NCBI RefSeq assembly: GCF_022647665.1
Contig: NZ_CP071872.1
Span: forward strand, 3,844,001-3,908,000
Length of the DNA: 64,000 nucleotides
From: Streptomyces formicae
Lineage (GTDB): Bacteria > Actinomycetota > Actinomycetes > Streptomycetales > Streptomycetaceae
Direction of reading: 5' to 3'
Made by a program: the position numbers and the translations under genes. This document shows, one piece after another, positions 8,067 through 17,046 of this stretch; position 1 is the stretch's first letter, and each line of letters opens with the position of its first letter. Under the pieces are notes generated by a model. It did not search any database, was not told where the DNA came from, and saw only the letters and a list, made by a program, of their open reading frames with translations.

Positions 8067-8540
8067 CCGGCTGCGGGGCGGGCACGGGCACGGGCGCGGG
8101 CGCGGATGTGCTGGCTCGGCGCCGCCGTCCCACCGACGCGACGACGCTGGTGAGCACGCCCGCGAGCAGCCCTCAGAACGCGGACCCGATGCCGAGCAGC
8201 GTCACACCGGAGGCCGTGGCGAGGAAGGTGACGACGGCCGCCTCCCTGGACGCGGGGTCCGACAGGGCACTGGCCAGGGACGCCTCGATCGTGGCGAGCA
8301 GGCCGACCCCCGCGACGGCCAGGACGAGCGCGTGAGGCATCGCGGTGAGCAGTGAGGCGACGGTCGCGCCGAGCAGGCCGACGCACAGGCAGAAGACGCC
8401 CGCCCACACGGCCGCGAGGTAGCGCCGCTGCCGGTCGGGGTGGGCCCCGTCGCCGGTGCAGATCGCGGCGGTCATCGCCGCCAGGTTGATGCCGAGCGAC
8501 CGCTCCGGCCCGGTGGCCGCTGGGGCGCTTATCGAGTCGT
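8060..8540 (-). pseudogene. benE-like benzoate:H+ symporter, C-terminal remnant
   Basis: The minus strand from about 8535 encodes the C-terminal third of a BenE transporter: NLAAMTAAICTGDGAHPD, AGVFCLCVGLLGATVASLL, LATIEASLASALSDP, AAVVTFLATASGVTLLGIG. A TGA at 8173-8175 falls where the family has Trp after GSAF, and the frame resumes with GLLAGVLTSVVASVGRRRR, so this is a TGG-to-TGA nonsense change. The N-terminal two-thirds are absent. It supports an aromatic-acid catabolic island that is decaying. The 3' end abuts the amidotransferase gene. Confidence 0.75.
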
Positions 8541-8669
8541 GATCAACGGGGGGTCGGGGGAGGTCTTTGATCCAGATCGTCGAGACGGCTCCTTGCGATC
8601 TCGCTCGGGCAAAGGGCCGTTGTGGAGAGCAGGGGTTGTAGGCGGTGCCGGTGTGCCTGACCATGTGGG

Positions 8670-9725
8670 TCAAGTGCGCGGGGGCGGCGTGATGAATCCG
8701 CTCGTGCGCTTGTACCGGACGGTCGTTTCCTGCCAGCGGAAGTAGCCTGCCGATGCGTCCTCCAGGACGCGGATACCGCGCAGGATCTGCTCTTTGTGCT
8801 GTGCATGCGGGGTGCCTGGGGTATCCGTGAGCCGACGCAGGCGGTCGGCGACGCGAACGCAGTCGCGCACACGCTGTTCGACCATGCGGGCGGCCTGGTC
8901 CGCGGCCTCTTGGAGGCTCAGGTTCCGGACGTGGCGCAGGACGAGGACGAGGTTGTGGGGGTTGCGGTAGTGCAGGTCTTTGCGGACGGTGTAAGCGTCG
9001 TTGGACCAGGTCCACAGCTCGGCGTGCATGTCGCGGAGTTCACCGTAGAGGCCGCGGTGGAGTTCGTCGGGGATGTCTGCCTGCTGGAGGCCTTCGATGA
9101 CGTCGATGCTGGGGCGGGTGGCGGCGTTCATGACGCGCAGGCGCAGGTACTCGTCGAGGGTGGGGAGGGTTTCCGCTGACCGATTGGCGGTCTCCTCGGC
9201 CATGGCGCCCAGGTATTCGCGGGTGTTGTCTGGGAAGCGGCTGCGGCAAGTGGGCGGGAAGTAGTCGGAGAGGTCGCCCCATAGATCCGCCAGTGCCCGG
9301 GCGAGGGGTAGCGTCAGCTGGGGGTCGTTGGGGGGCGGTGGCGGGTCGGTGAGGGCGTGTTCAAGTTGGAGTGCGGCGCTGTGGAAGGCGGTCGGATCGC
9401 GGCCGAGGGGGCCGTCGTCGAAGAGGTCGTCCCACAGCCATAGCCAGATGGCCCACTTGGCCTTGAGCGCGACGCCTTGGCGGTCGGTGCGCGGGCAGAA
9501 CCAGGCGGCGAAGAGTGCCGGACGGATGTCGGTGATCCGCTGCCGGGCCGCGTCACTGGTCAGCAGGTCCCAGCGCCGGGCCCAAGCGAGGGTTCTGCCC
9601 TCCGCGTGTGCGTGGTCCGGATGGAGGGTGACGGGCCAGGGAAGAAGATAGGTGGGGACGGCGTACGTGGCCAGGGCTGCGGCGTCCTGGTCGCGGGTGT
9701 TCTCGAACAGCTGAGGTTTGGACAT
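8670..9725 (-). CDS. class I terpene synthase
   Basis: A 351-residue bacterial terpene cyclase starting at ATG 9725 with an excellent AGGAG ribosome site. The aspartate-rich motif is DDLFDDG (about residue 98) and the NSE/DTE-like motif is NDAYTVRKD in the C-terminal half, preceded by an effector region (NAATRPSIDVIEGL). It ionises a prenyl diphosphate with Mg2+ and cyclises it. It lies 28 bp downstream of a cis-prenyltransferase gene, which hints at a Z-configured or irregular prenyl diphosphate substrate; that is inference. Confidence 0.85.
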   Translation of the reverse strand: MSKPQLFENTRDQDAAALATYAVPTYLLPWPVTLHPDHAHAEGRTLAWARRWDLLTSDAARQRITDIRPALFAAWFCPRTDRQGVALKAKWAIWLWLWDDLFDDGPLGRDPTAFHSAALQLEHALTDPPPPPNDPQLTLPLARALADLWGDLSDYFPPTCRSRFPDNTREYLGAMAEETANRSAETLPTLDEYLRLRVMNAATRPSIDVIEGLQQADIPDELHRGLYGELRDMHAELWTWSNDAYTVRKDLHYRNPHNLVLVLRHVRNLSLQEAADQAARMVEQRVRDCVRVADRLRRLTDTPGTPHAQHKEQILRGIRVLEDASAGYFRWQETTVRYKRTSGFITPPPRT

Positions 9726-9753
9726 ACGAGGGGTCTCCTTTCCTGGCAGGCAG

Positions 9754-10508
9754 CTATCGGCCGCACCGGCGTTGGCGGTGTGCGTACCAGTGCAGGGCTT
9801 GCTGAAAGTCCGCGCGGCTGAAGTCGGGCCAGGTTGTTGACGTGAAGTAGAGCTCGGCGTGGGCGGTCTGCCAGAGCATGAAGCCTGACAGGCGTTGTTC
9901 GCCGGAGGTACGGATGACCAGATCGATGTCGGGTTGGCCGGCGGTGGACAGGTACCGACCCAGCAGCTGTTCGGTGTGGGCGGCGTCGTCCAGCCCGGCG
10001 TCGGCTTGGTGCCGGGCCAGTGCGCGGACGGCCTGGACGATGTCGTGTCGGCCGCTGTAGGCGAGGGCGACGGTGAGGAGAGTTCCCGGGGCCCCTGCGG
10101 CTTCGGCCTCGATGGCGCGCAGCCTCGTCTCGTGGGGGCCGGCAGTTGGTCCAGGGCCCCGATGAGGCGGATGGGCGTAGGACGCGTGGAAGTGATCGTC
10201 CGCAGCCCCGCGGTGACCGCATCCAGGACGACGGTGACTTGCTCAGAGTGGCGCCGCAGATTGTCCTGGGAGAGCGCCCACACGGTGGCGTACGAGATCC
10301 CCATGTCCTCGCACCACTGCACGAGTTGAGCGACCCGGGCCGCGCCGAGCTGATACGCCTCAGCCAGCGACTTGCCGTGGGCTGCGGCCCACCGACGGTT
10401 GCCGTCAAGGATGACGGCAACATGCCGCGGAGTCGATCGTTCATTTGATGCCCGGGCATCGGCAGTGCTCTGGGATGTCTCGTGCAAGTGCAGCGGATCT
10501 GCTCTCAT
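9754..10508 (-). pseudogene. cis-prenyltransferase (UPP-synthase family), single-base frameshift
   Basis: The first frame from ATG 10508 gives HVAVILDGNRRWAAAHG with the catalytic Asp of the family. The second, ending at TAG 9754-9756, gives LAYSGRHDIVQAVRALA and IRTSGEQRLSGFMLWQ, the substrate-binding RTSGE-RLS motif. The join lies at a run of five C near 10131-10136; one more C restores a continuous protein of about 250 residues. It is therefore either a sequencing undercall or a true loss. The family condenses isopentenyl diphosphate in cis and some members make irregular monoterpene skeletons. Upstream of and operonic with the terpene synthase. Confidence 0.75.
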
Positions 10509-10639
10509 GGGGAACCCGCGTCATGGTCGACCTGTGGCGTCCAAACCTCGTGGGGCTCCAGCAAACCGGATCGGTCAGGCCCGGGGAACCATCCGAAGAG
10601 CCGAGGGCGTTGAACGTGTTGAATCTTCAGGTGACGTCC

Positions 10640-11742
10640 TTAGAGGGCGTTTATACAGGTCAAACTCTATATGCAGCTCTCATCCCTGCCCTGCTTTGGG
10701 GGCCTTCGTTCCATAGGTGGCGAATGGTGCTCTTCGGGACGGAGGCTCGGCCATCCGTCTCGTTCGTTTCTGTTCCCGGAAGTCCGTCTGGTTTGAGGTT
10801 GCCACGGAATCGCCCGATGAACAGCGGAACCGAGCCCTCCGCCTCGCCCGTGATCACGCTACGCCGTGAGCGAGCGCAAGCCGTACCCCAGCGACCTGTC
10901 CGACGCCCGGTGGGCCCTGATCCAGCCGACGTTGACCGCCTGGAGAAAGGCCCGGCTCGACCGCGGACCAACCGGACAGCCGGCCACTCGATTTACGGGA
11001 CGTCTTCAACGCGATCCTCTACGTCAACCGCACGGGAATTCCCTGGAAATACCTCCCGCATGACTTCCCGAACCACGGCACCGTCTACGCCTACTACGCG
11101 GCCTGGCGCGACGAAGGAATCTTTGCCCGGCTCAATTACGACCTGACGGGCCTGGCCCGGGTGAAGGAAGAGCGCAAGCCCGAGCCGACCGCCTCCGTGA
11201 TCGACACCCAGAGCGTGAAGACCTCCAGCAACGTGCCCCTGACCAGTCAGGGAACGGATGCGGCCAAGAAGATCGTCGGGAGGAAGCGCGGCATCCTCAC
11301 CGACACAATGGGCCGCATTCTCGCTGTGACCGTCACAGCGGCCGGCCTCTCGGAGAACGCCCTGGGAATACGCCTCCTCGACCAGGCGAAGGAGACATCC
11401 CCGACCATCTCCAAGAGCTGGGTCGACACCGGCTTCAAGAACGCCGTCGTCGAGCACGGTGCCCGCCTCGGAATCGATGTCGAAGTCGTCAACAGAAACC
11501 CGGATGCCCGCGGGTTTCACGTCGTGAAAAGGCGCTGGGTGGTAGAGCGGAGTATCGGGTGGATCATGATGCACCGCCGTCTCGCCCGCGACTACGAGAC
11601 CCTTACCGCCAGCCCCGAAGCCATGGTCCACATCGCCTCGGTCGACAACCTCGCCAGGCGCATAACGGACGAGACCACCCCCACCTGGCGAGGAACTTAC
11701 TAGGGCATCAAGGGTAATCTGCCTACCTCAAACGCCCTCTAA
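10640..11742 (+). mobile_element. IS5-family-like element with 13-bp perfect terminal repeats
   Basis: TTAGAGGGCGTTT at 10640-10652 and its exact reverse complement at 11730-11742 bound a 1.1-kb segment carrying an IS5-type transposase. About 210 bp between the left repeat and the transposase start hold no recognised gene. A clear flanking duplication was not found. Confidence 0.75.
10866..11703 (+). pseudogene. IS5-family transposase, frameshifted
   Basis: The GTG start gives ERKPYPSDLSDARWALIQP, the DUF4096-like N-terminus of IS5 transposases. The frame changes near 10995 to LRDVFNAILYVNRTGIPWKY and then runs to the TAG at 11701-11703. The downstream part has the first catalytic Asp (SVIDTQSVKT), the second (SWVDTGFKN) and the YREK-like segment VVERSIGWIMMHRRL. 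A one-base insertion in ATTTA would explain the break. No slippery heptamer is visible, so decay is favoured over programmed frameshifting. Confidence 0.75.
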
Positions 11743-12017
11743 CCTCGCGCTTTCATGAAGCGGACTGTCCGACAGGCGGTCAGGCAAGTAGAAAGTGCCT
11801 CTGACCAGCAGGAATGAGGATTGTCTAGGTCTTTGTTCCCGCTGAAACCAAAGGCACTTTCCAGGTGAAGAAGTCTATCGGGTCCTACCCCGTGCCCGTG
11901 TCCGGGAGGACGGCCGGGCCGTGGTCTCGCAGGCCGGTTCGGTCCTGCTGGTCGAGACGGTCCGCAAGGGCGGCCTTGACCAGGCCATGGGCCTTGACCC
12001 CGAATCCTGAACACGGG

Positions 12018-12920
12018 TTATGCGGCTGGTGCCAGCGTAGTTGGTGTGAGGTAGAAGGTGTCCTCGAAGGCGATCGGTGATCGTTGTCCGAGGCGGGAGT
12101 GTCGGCGCCGGGTGTTGTAGCGGTGGAGCCATCTGAAGGCGTCGAGCCGGGCCTCGCGTTCGTTGGGCCAGCTCTTTCGTCCCTGCAGGGTCTCGCGTTT
12201 GAAGGTCGCGTTGAAGGACTCGGCAAGCGCGTTGTCCGCGCTGGACCCGACCGCGCTCATGCTTCGCCGAACCCCTGCTGACCTGCAGGCTTCGGCGAAG
12301 GCTCTGCTCATGTACTGGGCTCCGTGGTCGGTGTGCATGACCGCTCTGGAGAGGCTGCCGCGGGTGCGGATCGCCGCGGCCAGGGCGTCGGTCACGAGAT
12401 CCGCACGCATGTGGTCGGCAATCGCCCAGCCGACCAGACGGCGCGAGGCAAGGTCGATGACAGTCGCCAGGTAGCAGAACTTCCCGCCGTCGATAGGCAG
12501 GTAGGTGATGTCGCCGACGTACTTCGTGTTCGGCGCGGTGGCGGTGAAGTCGCGGCCGATCAGGTCCGGAGCCTTGGCCGCAGCCGGATCGGGGACGGTG
12601 GTGCGGTGCCGGCGGCGCAACCGGACCCCTTCGATCCCGGACGCCCGCATGATCCGGGCGACCCGCTTGTGGTTGACCGCCTCACCGTTCCTCTCGCGGA
12701 GCTCGGCGGTGATTCTTGGGACGCCGTAGGTGCCGTCCGACTCGCGGTGCACCGCCCGTATCCGGGCGGCGAGGCGGGCGTCGGCCGCCTGCCGGGCGGC
12801 CCGGTCCGCGGCTGTCCGGCGCCAGTAGTAGAAGCTGGAGCGGCTGACGCCGAGGATGCTGCAGAGCCGCTTCACGCCGTAGTGGCGCTGGTGGTCGGCG
12901 ACGAACTGGAAGCGGTTCAC
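12018..12920 (-). CDS. IS3-family transposase OrfB (rve integrase domain)
   Basis: A 300-residue DDE transposase. An HTH_21 region (HYGVKRLCSILGVSRSSFYY, then YGVPRITAELRERNGEAVNH) precedes the retroviral-integrase fold. Catalytic residues are Asp in VGDITYLPI, Asp in MHTDHGAQYMS and Glu in ALAESFNATFKRE. The stop of OrfA and the start overlap as ATGA (12917-12920), allowing coupled translation. Frame intact, so the element may still be active. Confidence 0.92.
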   Translation of the reverse strand: MNRFQFVADHQRHYGVKRLCSILGVSRSSFYYWRRTAADRAARQAADARLAARIRAVHRESDGTYGVPRITAELRERNGEAVNHKRVARIMRASGIEGVRLRRRHRTTVPDPAAAKAPDLIGRDFTATAPNTKYVGDITYLPIDGGKFCYLATVIDLASRRLVGWAIADHMRADLVTDALAAAIRTRGSLSRAVMHTDHGAQYMSRAFAEACRSAGVRRSMSAVGSSADNALAESFNATFKRETLQGRKSWPNEREARLDAFRWLHRYNTRRRHSRLGQRSPIAFEDTFYLTPTTLAPAA

Positions 12921-13222
12921 CAGCGCGTCTCCCCGGCGAAATACTTGGCGGCCTTCCGCAGGATCTCGCGTTCCTCCTCGAGCTCGCGGACCTTCTTCCG
13001 CAGAGCCGCGTTCTCCGCCTCCAGCGGCGTGGGCGGCTGGGCTGCTTCCTGCGTCCGTCGTCCCCGTGGACGACTTGCCCCGGCAGCCCGGACCCAGTTC
13101 CGCAGGGTCTCCGGATTGATCCCCAGATCGGCGGCGACCGACCTGATCGTCGTATCGGGCCGCGACTCGTACAGCGCGACCGCGTCCGCCTTGAACTCCG
13201 GCGGATAGTTCTTCATGACCAC
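12917..13222 (-). CDS. IS3-family transposase OrfA (HTH)
   Basis: A 101-residue HTH_Tnp_1 protein: NYPPEFKADAVALYESRP, then SVAADLGINPETLRNWV, then a leucine-zipper-like tail (ENAALRKKVRELEEEREIL). It recognises the element ends and pairs with OrfB. Start GTG/ATG about 65 bp inside the element end. Confidence 0.9.
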   Translation of the reverse strand: MVMKNYPPEFKADAVALYESRPDTTIRSVAADLGINPETLRNWVRAAGASRPRGRRTQEAAQPPTPLEAENAALRKKVRELEEEREILRKAAKYFAGETRW

Positions 13223-14814
13223 GAGATGTCCGTCCTCAGATCCTCAGGATCCAGTGTCTCGCGTGTCCAAGATCAAGGGTCAAGGCCCCATGTCCGCAGC
13301 CCTGACCCCGTGGCGGAAGCCGCGGGCCGTCGACGATCCCGGCAAGATACTCGTGGACCTTGCACTGGCGGCCGCGCTGGGCGGGGACTGCCTCGCCGAT
13401 GTCGCCCTGCTGCGGTCCGAGCCGGCCGTGTTCGGGCCGGTCGCCTCCGACCCCACGGTCTCCCGGCTTATCGACACCCTTGCTGCCTCGGGCGGGAAGG
13501 CGCTGACCGCCATCCGCGCCGCACGTTCCGAAGTCCGCCGACGAGTCTGGGAGTTGGCCGGCAACCGGGCTCCGGACGCCGGTGGACAGGTGACCGTGGA
13601 TCTGGACGGGGTTCTGGTCGTGGCGCACTCGGACAAGCAGGACTCGGCTCCGACCTGGAAGAAGTCCTACGGTCATGACCCGCTGATGGGGTTCGTCGAC
13701 CACGGCCCGGGAGGGACTGGTGAACCCGTCGCCGCCCTGCTGAGACCCGGGAACGCGGGCTCGAACACGGCCGTCGACCACATTGCAGCCGCCCGCCTTG
13801 CCCTCGCTCAACTGCCCAGGAAGTACCGGCGGGGACGGCGGACGCTGATCCGCTGTGATTCTGCGGGTGGCACCCATGAGTTCGTGGCCTGGCTCGCCCA
13901 GCGCGGGCGTTGGCTGTCCTACTCGGTCGGTATGGTGATCACCGAGGTCATCCACCAGCACGTTCTTGAGATCCCCGCGTCGGCCTGGACGCCCGCGGTC
14001 GAGCCGGACGGCGAGGTTCGTGACGGGGCCTGGGTCGCCGAACTCGCCGGAGACCTGCTGACGGCTGGCCACAGGGCATTCGGTTGTTCGTCCGCAAGGA
14101 ACGTCCCCACCCCGGAGCCCAGTTGAGGGTCACGGATGCGGACGGGATGCGTCTCAGGTGCTTCGCTACCAGCACCGTCGACCGGCCGATCGCCGAACTT
14201 GAGCTCCGTCACCGGTTGCGGGCTCGCGCGGAGGACCGGATCCGGGCCGCTCGGGCCACCGGGCTTCGGAACCTTCCCCTGCATGACACCGCGCAGAATC
14301 AGGTCTGGCTGGAGATCGTCCAGATGGCGTTCGATCTGCTGGCCTGGATGCCCATGCTCGCCCTGACCGGCCAGGCGAGATTTTGGGAGCCGCGTCGCTT
14401 GCGGTTCCGCCTGTTCTCCGTGGCAGGCCAGCTCGTCACCACCGGCCGGCGCCGTCTCCTCCGCCTTGCCCGCCACTGGCCTTGGACCCGCGAGATCACA
14501 GACGCCCTCGAACGGCTCGCACTCCTGCCGAACCCTGGCCGACCAACAGCTTTCCCACCCCTGCGAGCAGCATCACCCTCACCCGGAGCAGTGGAACCCG
14601 GCGTCCACCCGAGACGACACCCGGGCCCTCGGCCTGCCCACTCACGGCCATCGGCAACGAAATAGGCCGCCGACTTCATCGACGGCCCAATCAAGAAAGA
14701 TCGAGGCTAAAGGGCGTCCCGCTGCCGGGCAGCTGACCGGCAGCCACATGCTGCAGCGCTACGGGCAGGATCGGGCATTCGACTGAACGGGATGACGTAT
14801 CCTTCCCGTCAAGG

Positions 14815-14836
14815 AAATTGAATGGCCGTTCAATTT
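14815..14836. promoter_or_regulatory. palindromic operator overlapping the annotated regulator start
   Basis: AAATTGAA and TTCAATTT form a perfect 8-bp inverted repeat with a 6-bp spacer (TGGCCG). It overlaps the ATG at 14822. An operator inside the start region suggests autoregulation and favours translation from the GTG at 14873. Confidence 0.55.
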
Positions 14837-16048
14837 GTCGTACTAATGGATGGTAGGCGGTGGGGTCGGGCTGTGCTGGAGAAAGTTGAAGGACGACGAG
14901 AGCGGATTCTTCGTATCGTGCGCGACCGAGGAATCGTACGGGTGGCCGAGTTGGCCGCCGAGCTCGGCGTCTCCACGGTGACCGCCCGGCGGGACGTGGC
15001 CGCCTTGAACCAACTGGGGCAGGTTCGCTGGCTGTACGGCTCTGTGTCCTGGCCGCCTGACCTTCCCAACACGCAGGGCACACGGCCGGCTCGGCGGAGT
15101 CGCCAAGTCGGATCTCGTCGGGAGTGCGTACTGGGCATGGTGGTGCCCACCCTGGAACACTACTTCCGACCCATTGTTCTCGGAGCCCAGACGGCCGCCA
15201 CCGCAGCCGGGGTCCGCCTGATCGTCGCCGTCTCCGAATACTTCTACAGTCGTGAAGTCGTGCAGGCGCAGGAAATGGTGGAAGCTGGCGTGAACGGGCT
15301 GCTGCTGTCGCCGAGCTGGAGCATTAGCGGGCCCATTGATACAGAGATGGAGCAGATCCTGGCACTGGACGTTCCCGCCGTGCTGGTCGAGCGCAGGCTA
15401 CCTGCGGGCGTCCACGAGGCGAGGATGGACCGCGTCGGTATTGCTCACACGGAGGGAGCCGCGTCTGCTGTACGGCACCTGGCGCGGCTAGGACACCAGC
15501 GGATCGCATTCCTGTCCAGGAACACCCACACTTTTCCCTACATCCGATCCGGTTACCTGGCAGCCACCAGCGCACTGGGCATCGCCGACGACAGCCTGTC
15601 CCCCCGGGAGCGTCATCTCCTCGGAGACTTCGAAACCTTCGATCACGAAGCTGACAGATTGCTCGAACTCAGAAAATCCAAAGGTGTGCAAGCAGCACTC
15701 GTGCACACGGACATGGACGCCGTCAGCCTGCTCCAGCAGCTCTTCGTGCACGGCGTTCGCGTACCGGATGACTTCGCCATCGTGTGCTACGGCGATGACT
15801 ACGCACGCACCACCGATGTACCACTCACCGCCGTCGCTTCCCCCCGAAGGGCGCTCGGCGAGGCTGCCGTGCAACTCCTCCTGCGCCGACTGGAGCATCC
15901 CCACGCACGACGTTGGGGATTGGAACTCATGCCCGATCTCCAGGTACGAGGATCCTGCGGAGGCCGAACCCCCGGGAAGGACACTGACTATCACGGCTTC
16001 ATCGGCGACGACTGCCCGCTCGCGACCCAGCACCTCACCAACACCTGA
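14822..16048 (+). CDS. regulator with DeoR-type HTH and LacI-type sugar-binding domain
   Basis: Up to 408 residues. The N-terminal domain is a DeoR-like winged helix: RRERILRIVRDRGIVRVAEL, LAAELGVSTVTARRDVAAL. The rest is a periplasmic-binding-protein fold as in LacI regulators: CVLGMVVPTLEHYFRPIVLG, GVNGLLLSPSW, VPAVLVERRL, GHQRIAFLSRNT, VPDDFAIVCYGDD and LTAVASPRRALGEAAVQLLL. It would sense a sugar-like ligand. The alternative GTG start at 14873 (VLEKVEGRRERIL) sits closer to the domain start and clear of a perfect inverted repeat. No target operon is adjacent; it is an island between transposons. Confidence 0.85.
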   Translation: MAVQFVVLMDGRRWGRAVLEKVEGRRERILRIVRDRGIVRVAELAAELGVSTVTARRDVAALNQLGQVRWLYGSVSWPPDLPNTQGTRPARRSRQVGSRRECVLGMVVPTLEHYFRPIVLGAQTAATAAGVRLIVAVSEYFYSREVVQAQEMVEAGVNGLLLSPSWSISGPIDTEMEQILALDVPAVLVERRLPAGVHEARMDRVGIAHTEGAASAVRHLARLGHQRIAFLSRNTHTFPYIRSGYLAATSALGIADDSLSPRERHLLGDFETFDHEADRLLELRKSKGVQAALVHTDMDAVSLLQQLFVHGVRVPDDFAIVCYGDDYARTTDVPLTAVASPRRALGEAAVQLLLRRLEHPHARRWGLELMPDLQVRGSCGGRTPGKDTDYHGFIGDDCPLATQHLTNT

Positions 16049-16508
16049 CGGCGAAGACAGCGTCACTCCGGGATCCGACCCTCCGCTCGGCTGGCGCGCT
16101 GCGGGGCATCTTCGAACGGATGCAGCAGTCGGCCGAGCAATGCCTGTACGGTACCCGGCAGATTGCGGCGGACCCGGACCTTCCTGCACGCCCGAGAGAG
16201 CGAGTCTCCAGAGCCGAAGAGGTCCCGGCAGCATGATGACGTGGGTATGTCAGGCCATCGCAGCCGACACTCCGTCGGCGCACACGGGGGTGCCAGCTGG
16301 CCATGCCCAGCCCACGGGCTGGCCCACCCTGAAAGGTCCCGGACCCGAACGGAGCCGGCGGCTCAGTCACCCGTGTCATGGTCACCCATCTCCTGAGTGG
16401 CTGTTGTCGTTCCGAATCTGAGGGCGGCGTTCTCGCTGGTCAGGCATAGGGTCGGTGATTCGGTGGGAGTGGTGGCGTGTCGTGTCGTCGCTCCCCTGGA
16501 GGTTGCGG
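16049..16508. other. intergenic region, no intact gene
   Basis: Frames here are short. One stretch near 16095-16230 reads FERMQQSAEQCLYGTRQIAA and could be a fragment of a lost gene, but I cannot assign it. Confidence 0.4.
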
Positions 16509-17046
16509 ATGCTGTCGGTCGTCGGACTGCTGGAACAACACGAGCTCGCTGCTCGCCGTCGCGTCGACGGGTTGCGTGAGGAAGCCGATCGCATCCAGAC
16601 CGAGCTGGCCGCGGCCGAGCAGGAACGGCAGGAGTGGGCGATCGCCCGCAGGCGAGTGGGCACGGTTCTGGCTGCGGACGGCGGCAACATCGTTGATGAG
16701 GAGGCCGGCCCCCGGCTCACAGGACGTGAGCGCCCGCTCGGTGCCCAGGCAGGCGGCGAAACCGAAATAGCAGGTGCCGGTGTGGCGTGAGGGGCTGGCC
16801 TGGTCGGTGCTGTCCGTGCACTATCAGCGCATTCTCGAGGCCCTCGCGGACCGGCACCGGCTCCATCAAGGGCCACTGACCTGCCAGGAGTTGGCCGTGA
16901 TGTTCGGCCTGGACGCTGTGCCGGCCAAGGTGGAGGCACTGCGGTCGAAGGCGAAACGCCTGGTCGCGCGAGGCTGGTTGACCGAGCGGCCGCCGGGCCA
17001 GTTCACCCTCGCCCTGGGCTCGGCCGGGCAAGGCGGCGGGTCATGA
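16509..17046 (+). pseudogene. transposon-associated coiled-coil/winged-helix protein, frame broken
   Basis: The ATG at 16509 opens a coiled coil (LLEQHELAARRRVDGLREEA, then ELAAAEQERQEWAIARRR). A second ORF from GTG 16774 in another frame gives VPVWREGLAWSVLSVHYQRI, then HQGPLTCQELAVMFGLDAVP and a winged-helix tail. The two halves occur as one protein of about 170 residues beside Streptomyces insertion sequences in my memory of the family; its function is unknown to me. The frame change and a TAG near 16770 make this copy defective. Its end overlaps the convergent IS5 transposase by 6 bp. Confidence 0.5.

Larger units (their letters stand above)
11990..13287 (-). mobile_element. intact IS3-family element with 5-bp target duplication
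   Basis: The ends share GGCCTTGACCC (11990-12000, and inverted at 13277-13287) and are flanked by CCATG at 11985-11989 and 13288-13292. Deleting the element with one CCATG rejoins the IS1380 transposase reading frame as LDQAMSAALTPW, so the boundaries are certain. Length 1298 bp. Confidence 0.92.
11865..14665 (+). pseudogene. IS1380-family transposase in two pieces
   Basis: The start GTGAAGAAGTC (VKKSIGSYP) is followed by a frame slip at a run of four C (about 11889), then SQAGSVLLVETVRKGGLDQAM. The protein resumes after the IS3 insertion with SAALTPWRKPRAVDDPGKIL and contains the IS1380 core: DLDGVLVVAHSDKQ (catalytic Asp), LLRPGNAGSNT and LIRCDSAGGTHEF (catalytic Asp). A second one-base loss near 14063 moves into the frame with IRLFVRKERPHPGAQL and the C-terminal LALTGQARFWEPRRLRF. 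Dead as it stands, even without the IS3 insertion. Confidence 0.8.
11755..14690 (+). mobile_element. IS1380-family element, interrupted by an IS3 element
   Basis: The 5' part (about 11755-11989) and 3' part (13293-14690) belong to one IS1380-type element. An inverted pair GAAAGTGCCT/AGGCACTTTC lies about 60 bp apart in its leader before the transposase GTG. Outer limits are approximate because terminal repeats could not be fixed. The inner break is exact: it carries the IS3 target duplication. Confidence 0.65.

Noticed and set aside
10985..11000. Programmed frameshift in the IS5-like transposase
   Set aside because: No A-rich or other slippery heptamer and no downstream pseudoknot candidate; an insertion in ATTTA is simpler.
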